DNA of 64,000 bases from Mauremys mutica (lineage: Eukaryota > Chordata > Testudines > Geoemydidae): NCBI RefSeq assembly GCF_020497125.1, contig NC_059075.1, positions 65,801,321 to 65,865,320 on the forward strand, written 5' to 3'. The position numbers were made by a program, and so were the translations under genes. Every line of letters begins with the position of its first letter. The stretch's first letter is position 1. The notes beneath the pieces were generated by a model. It saw only the letters and a program-made list of their open reading frames with translations. It ran no database searches and had not been told where the DNA came from. Positions 60,785 through 64,000 of this stretch are shown here, piece by piece.

Positions 60785-60888
60785 CTGTTGCTTGTTGTTA
60801 GGAGTATATGGCAGCATGGTGGAAACATGAAACATGATTTCATAGTCCTTGTAAGTTGTATAGAGAGAGTGAGTTCCTGTTGAATCAG
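60785..60888 (-). CDS. SIPA1L1: SIPA1L1 exon, RapGAP domain segment (104 bp)
   Basis: First SIPA1L1 exon in the window in transcript order. It enters with two bases completing a split codon, then 34 full codons beginning [19 protein letters not shown] and ending at a complete CAG codon (phase 0 exit). The acceptor reads ...attgcag and the donor CAG/gtaggat. The segment belongs to the RapGAP catalytic domain just before the catalytic helix; [20 protein letters not shown] is very strongly conserved in the family. The preceding exon should end with the first base of a Thr codon; nothing matching it is seen between 60889 and 64000, a stretch occupied largely by CR1 sequence, so it probably lies beyond the window. 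Confidence 0.94.
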
Positions 60889-61449
60889 CTGCAATTAGAA
60901 ATTAATAAAGTGAAAAAACAACACTATTAAGTCCTTAAAAATACTTTAAAACAGGATTGCCATATTGTTATGAAAACCTACTAGCCCAAGCACAAAACCC
61001 ATTTATCATTCATCTTCACTTTAATAACAATGACATTAACAAACTACCCATAATTTACTCACCTGCCAAAATTGTTCACCCAGCAGGCAAGTATAAGTTT
61101 GCAATGCTATTTTAATACAAGATTTTAGAAAAAACTTGCAAGTAGTAAGTAAATTATGAAATTATTAAGAATCCTGAACTTAATCTGATTGAGCACCAGC
61201 ACTGCAGGAAATACCACAGGGAACTCTTTAAGAGTATCACATATATACTTATGAAATACCGTATATATTAATGTAATATAGTAAAAAACTAAGTAAATAA
61301 CTTTCTAATGGTACAGAACATTATTTAGTGTTGCCAAATATGGTCATAACAATGCCTGATAGCTTTACCTTATGGACCAACATGGGTCTTGCATGGATCA
61401 CTTGGTGCTCTTTGGATGTTAAGTGGCTTCTAGTTTAATGTCCTGATCT

Positions 61450-62400
61450 GCATACTCCATCTTACTAAAAGTATTTCAAAAAACCTTTGGAAGTCCCTTA
61501 CAAGAAGCTATTAAGGCAGGTAGATAGTCATGTGGTGAGTGGGAAGATACTGTCAGAATAGAAAGTGTCTAACAGACAAAGTAAAGTAGTATGAATAAAT
61601 GACCCAGTTTCAACATGGCAAAAAGGTGAACATTGGGGTGTTTCTTATACGAACAAGTGTTGTTTAACATGTTCATTAATGATCTTGGGAAAAGACTGAG
61701 GTGGCGAAACATGCAGATGACAGAATCTTTTAGGTTAATCAAGCCTAAAGAGAGCTATACTTCAAAGGGATTTAAAGCAAGGTGAATGGATAGCACGATG
61801 GCAGATGAAACTCAGTGTTGACATATTCAACATAAAGCATATGAAGTAAGGAATTGAAAGAGATCATTTAAAATATCAATGCAAGCTTCTAAATTAACTG
61901 TAACCAATCCGAAAAAAAGCTCACTGAAAACCTCTGTTCAATGGAGAGTGGCCATCAAAAAAGCAAACATGTTAGCATGCTTAAGGAATAAGAGGGAAAA
62001 TAATCATGAAAATATTATACTGGCATGATATTAACCAAAGGTATTCTCCCACCTGTAATACTGTGTTCAGTTCTGGCCATCTTACCTCAAAAGAGGTATA
62101 GCAAATACAGAAAGGATGCAGAGTCAGGTGACAAAAATTATTAGAAACAGAAAGACAGACCTTTGCATGGAGAGAGATTAGTACAGGTGGGACTGTGTAG
62201 TTTAGAAAAGAGAAAAATAAGATGGAATAGGATTGAAGTGTGCAAGTATTGATTGGTCAAGAACAGGTAAACTGGGCACTTCCAATTTCTTTCTCAATGA
62301 AAAAGATAATATTCCATTAAAAGGCAACATATTTCAAACTGAAAAAAGGAAATATATTTTATATAACATGTAATTAATTTGAGGAACTCATTTCCAAAAG
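61450..62400 (+). mobile_element. CR1/L3-type LINE 3' fragment, old
   Basis: Plus-strand remnants: catgttcattaatgatcttg (FINDL), acatgcagatgacagaatct (active-site ADD region, decayed), caaaaaagcaaacatgttag, ctgtgttcagttctggccat and ggaactcatttcc near the 3' end. Many stops; more diverged than the other CR1 copies. Sequence from 62400 to 62640, which has an 83-codon open frame on the minus strand, may belong to its tail or to another repeat. Confidence 0.65.
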
Positions 62401-62679
62401 TCTATAAATTTAACAAGATTAATTTTTTTCAGAATTGCCAGTGAACCAGTAAAATCTATTATTGGCACTGCTCTAGTGAACATATCCTTAAACTCATATA
62501 GAGAATTCACTCCTTTGTTCTCACTCACATTTCTTCTCTCCTGATAGTCCAGAATGCTTTCACCAAAGAACAAAACCAGCCGTTTGTAAGACAGTGACAG
62601 GCTGTTGATTTCAGAAGAAGTAAGTGTCATTCCAACCAAAAACTATGACTGGGGATCAGGATGGTTTTCACAGATTGTA

Positions 62680-64000
62680 AAGCCAGAAGGTGCCATTGTG
62701 ATCAGCTAGTCTGACTTCTTCTATAACATAGGTCACAGGACTTCCCCAAATTGACTCCTGTTTGTATTAGAGTATATCTTTTAGATAAACATCCAATTCT
62801 GATTTAAAAACTGCTAATGATGGAGAATTCACCACAACCCTTGATAAGGTGTTCCAGTGGTAAATTCCCCTAACTGTTAAAAATGTGCACCATATTTCTA
62901 GACTGAATTGGTCTAGCTTCAACTTCCAGTCATTGGATTTTGTTATACTTTTGGCTGCTAGATTGAAGAGCCCTCTATTATCAAATTTCTGTTCCCCATG
63001 TAGGTATTTACACACTGTGACCAAGTCACCCCTTAACTTTTTCTTTGATAAGCTAAATAGAATGAGTTTGTTGAGTCTTTCTTTATACGTCTTGTTTTCC
63101 AATACCTTAAGCATTCTCATGGCTCTTCTCTGAAGTATCCCCACACTTACCAGTTCAAGAAGGATACTGGTGACACCAGAACTGGACACTGGTATTTCAG
63201 AAGCAGTCATACCAGTGCCAAATATAGGGGAGTATATATAACCTCCCTGCAAGATTTTCCTGTATATACATTCAAGGATCACATTAGCCTTTCTGGCCAC
63301 AGCATCACATTGGGAGCTCATGCTTGGATGATTATCCACCATGACCCCCAAGTCTTTTTCAGAGTCCCTGCTTCCCAGGATAAAGTCCCCTATCCTGTAA
63401 GTATGGCCTGCATTCATTCTTCCTAGATGGATGATTTTACATTTGGTCTTATTAAAATGCAAATTGTTCACTTATGTCCAGCTTACCAAGTGATCCAGAT
63501 TGTTGTTATTTACCACTCCCCCAATCTTTGTATCATCTACAAACTTATCATTAATTGTTTTGCGTTTTCTTCCAGGTCATTGATAAAAATGTTAAATAGC
63601 ACTGGGCCAAAAACTGATCCCAGAAGGATCCCACCAGAAACACACCCCCTTGATGATTCCATTTACAATTACAATTTGAGACCTGTCAGTCAGTTTTTAA
63701 TCTATGTAATGTGTGATTATATTGATTTTGCAGGATTCTAGTTTCTTAATCAAAATGCTGTGTGGTATCAAGTCAAATGCCTTATATAAGTCAGCCAAAT
63801 ATAAAATCTCAAAAAAATCAGGGTGGTTTAATAAGATCTGCTTTCCATAAATCCATGTTGATTGGCCTTTAATTCTTTATTAATCAAGACCAATATAACC
63901 AGTTCCATTATTTTGGATCGTCAAGCTGACAGTCCTAAAGTTACCCAGGTCATCTTGTTACCCATTTTTAAATATTCATAAATGAATATGCATCATGCCA
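62680..64000 (-). mobile_element. CR1-clade LINE, cut by the window edge
   Basis: Minus-strand CR1 with a 234-codon open stretch (63471-62767): NNLHFNKTKCKIIHLGRMNA, SEKDLGVMVDNH, ARKANVILECIYRK, LNKLILFSLSKKKLRGDLVT, FSLEIWCTFLTVRGIYHWNT and FKSELDVYLKDIL, the C-terminal part of the CR1 reverse transcriptase protein. Upstream (63500-64000) is the palm region with stops (for example ccagcttaccaagtgatcca). 5' end lies beyond 64000. Confidence 0.88.

Larger units (their letters stand above)
1727..60888 (-). other. SIPA1L1: SIPA1L1 gene, partial at both ends (eight coding exons in window)
   Basis: SIPA1L1 is a postsynaptic and cytoskeletal scaffold with GTPase-activating activity toward Rap; it binds actin and PSD-95-type partners and shapes dendritic spines (family knowledge). 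Eight minus-strand exons were found by reading the reverse complement and matching the remembered vertebrate protein. Every exon has AG/GT borders, and the split codons at each junction rebuild the expected residue, giving 1787 coding bases (about 595 residues). Order: end of RapGAP domain, linker, PDZ, Ser/Pro-rich region. Sequences in the PDZ exon and the exon after it fit SIPA1L1 better than the paralogue SIPA1L2, for example the stretch [20 protein letters not shown]. The exon before 60888 (earlier GAP domain) and those after 1727 (Ser-rich region, C-terminal coiled coil) were not found and should lie outside the window. No promoter or poly(A) site of the gene is inside. Confidence 0.95.
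60889..64000 (-). other. Intron of SIPA1L1 (right edge of window)
   Basis: 60889-61440 is AT-rich with no element seen. The rest is two LINE fragments in opposite orientation. The SIPA1L1 exon preceding 60888 in the transcript is not present here. Confidence 0.8.

Overview
The window is a piece of a vertebrate nuclear genome, almost certainly a cryptodiran (hidden-necked) turtle. The evidence is two Cry I-type tRNA-derived SINEs (30118-30265 on +, 9751-9937 on -), four long CR1-clade LINE copies, two decayed DIRS retrotransposons, Penelope-like element ends and many short hAT- and Harbinger-type elements of kinds I remember as abundant in turtle genomes. No database search was possible, so repeat family names are from memory.

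The only host gene I can support is SIPA1L1 (SPAR/E6TP1), a RapGAP- and PDZ-domain scaffold, on the minus strand. Eight coding exons lie in the window (5' to 3': 60785-60888, 58812-58969, 55291-55867, 53858-54132, 36819-37097, 15092-15241, 8344-8468, 1727-1845). All have AG/GT boundaries and their phases join into one open frame of 1787 coding bases. They cover the end of the RapGAP domain with its catalytic asparagine, the linker, the PDZ domain and the start of the Ser-rich C-terminal region. The first exons (N-terminus and start of the GAP domain) lie beyond base 64000 and the last exons before base 1, so gene and protein are partial at both ends.

The rest is intron, most of it mobile DNA. 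Intron 1846-8343 holds an internally deleted DIRS element with a Penelope-type insertion that is a perfect 92-bp inverted repeat with hammerhead-ribozyme-like motifs on both strands. Intron 8469-15091 holds hAT elements with perfect 8-bp target duplications, a second Penelope end and a SINE. Intron 15242-36818 holds an LTR-like element with a 5-bp target duplication, several DNA transposons, a CR1 and a SINE. Intron 37098-53857 holds a 6.3-kb endogenous retrovirus with two 626-bp LTRs that look identical, a tRNA-Asn primer-binding site and no long reading frame, plus a CR1, a second DIRS copy and a nested stack of insertions in an old MIR/L2-like element. Intron 55868-58811 holds two GC-rich foldback elements. 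The right edge carries two CR1-clade LINEs pointing tail to tail.

The points most worth a second look are the Penelope palindrome with its paired ribozyme motifs, the young but coding-dead retrovirus, the nested insertions near 50 kb, and a possible missing in-frame cassette exon of SIPA1L1.
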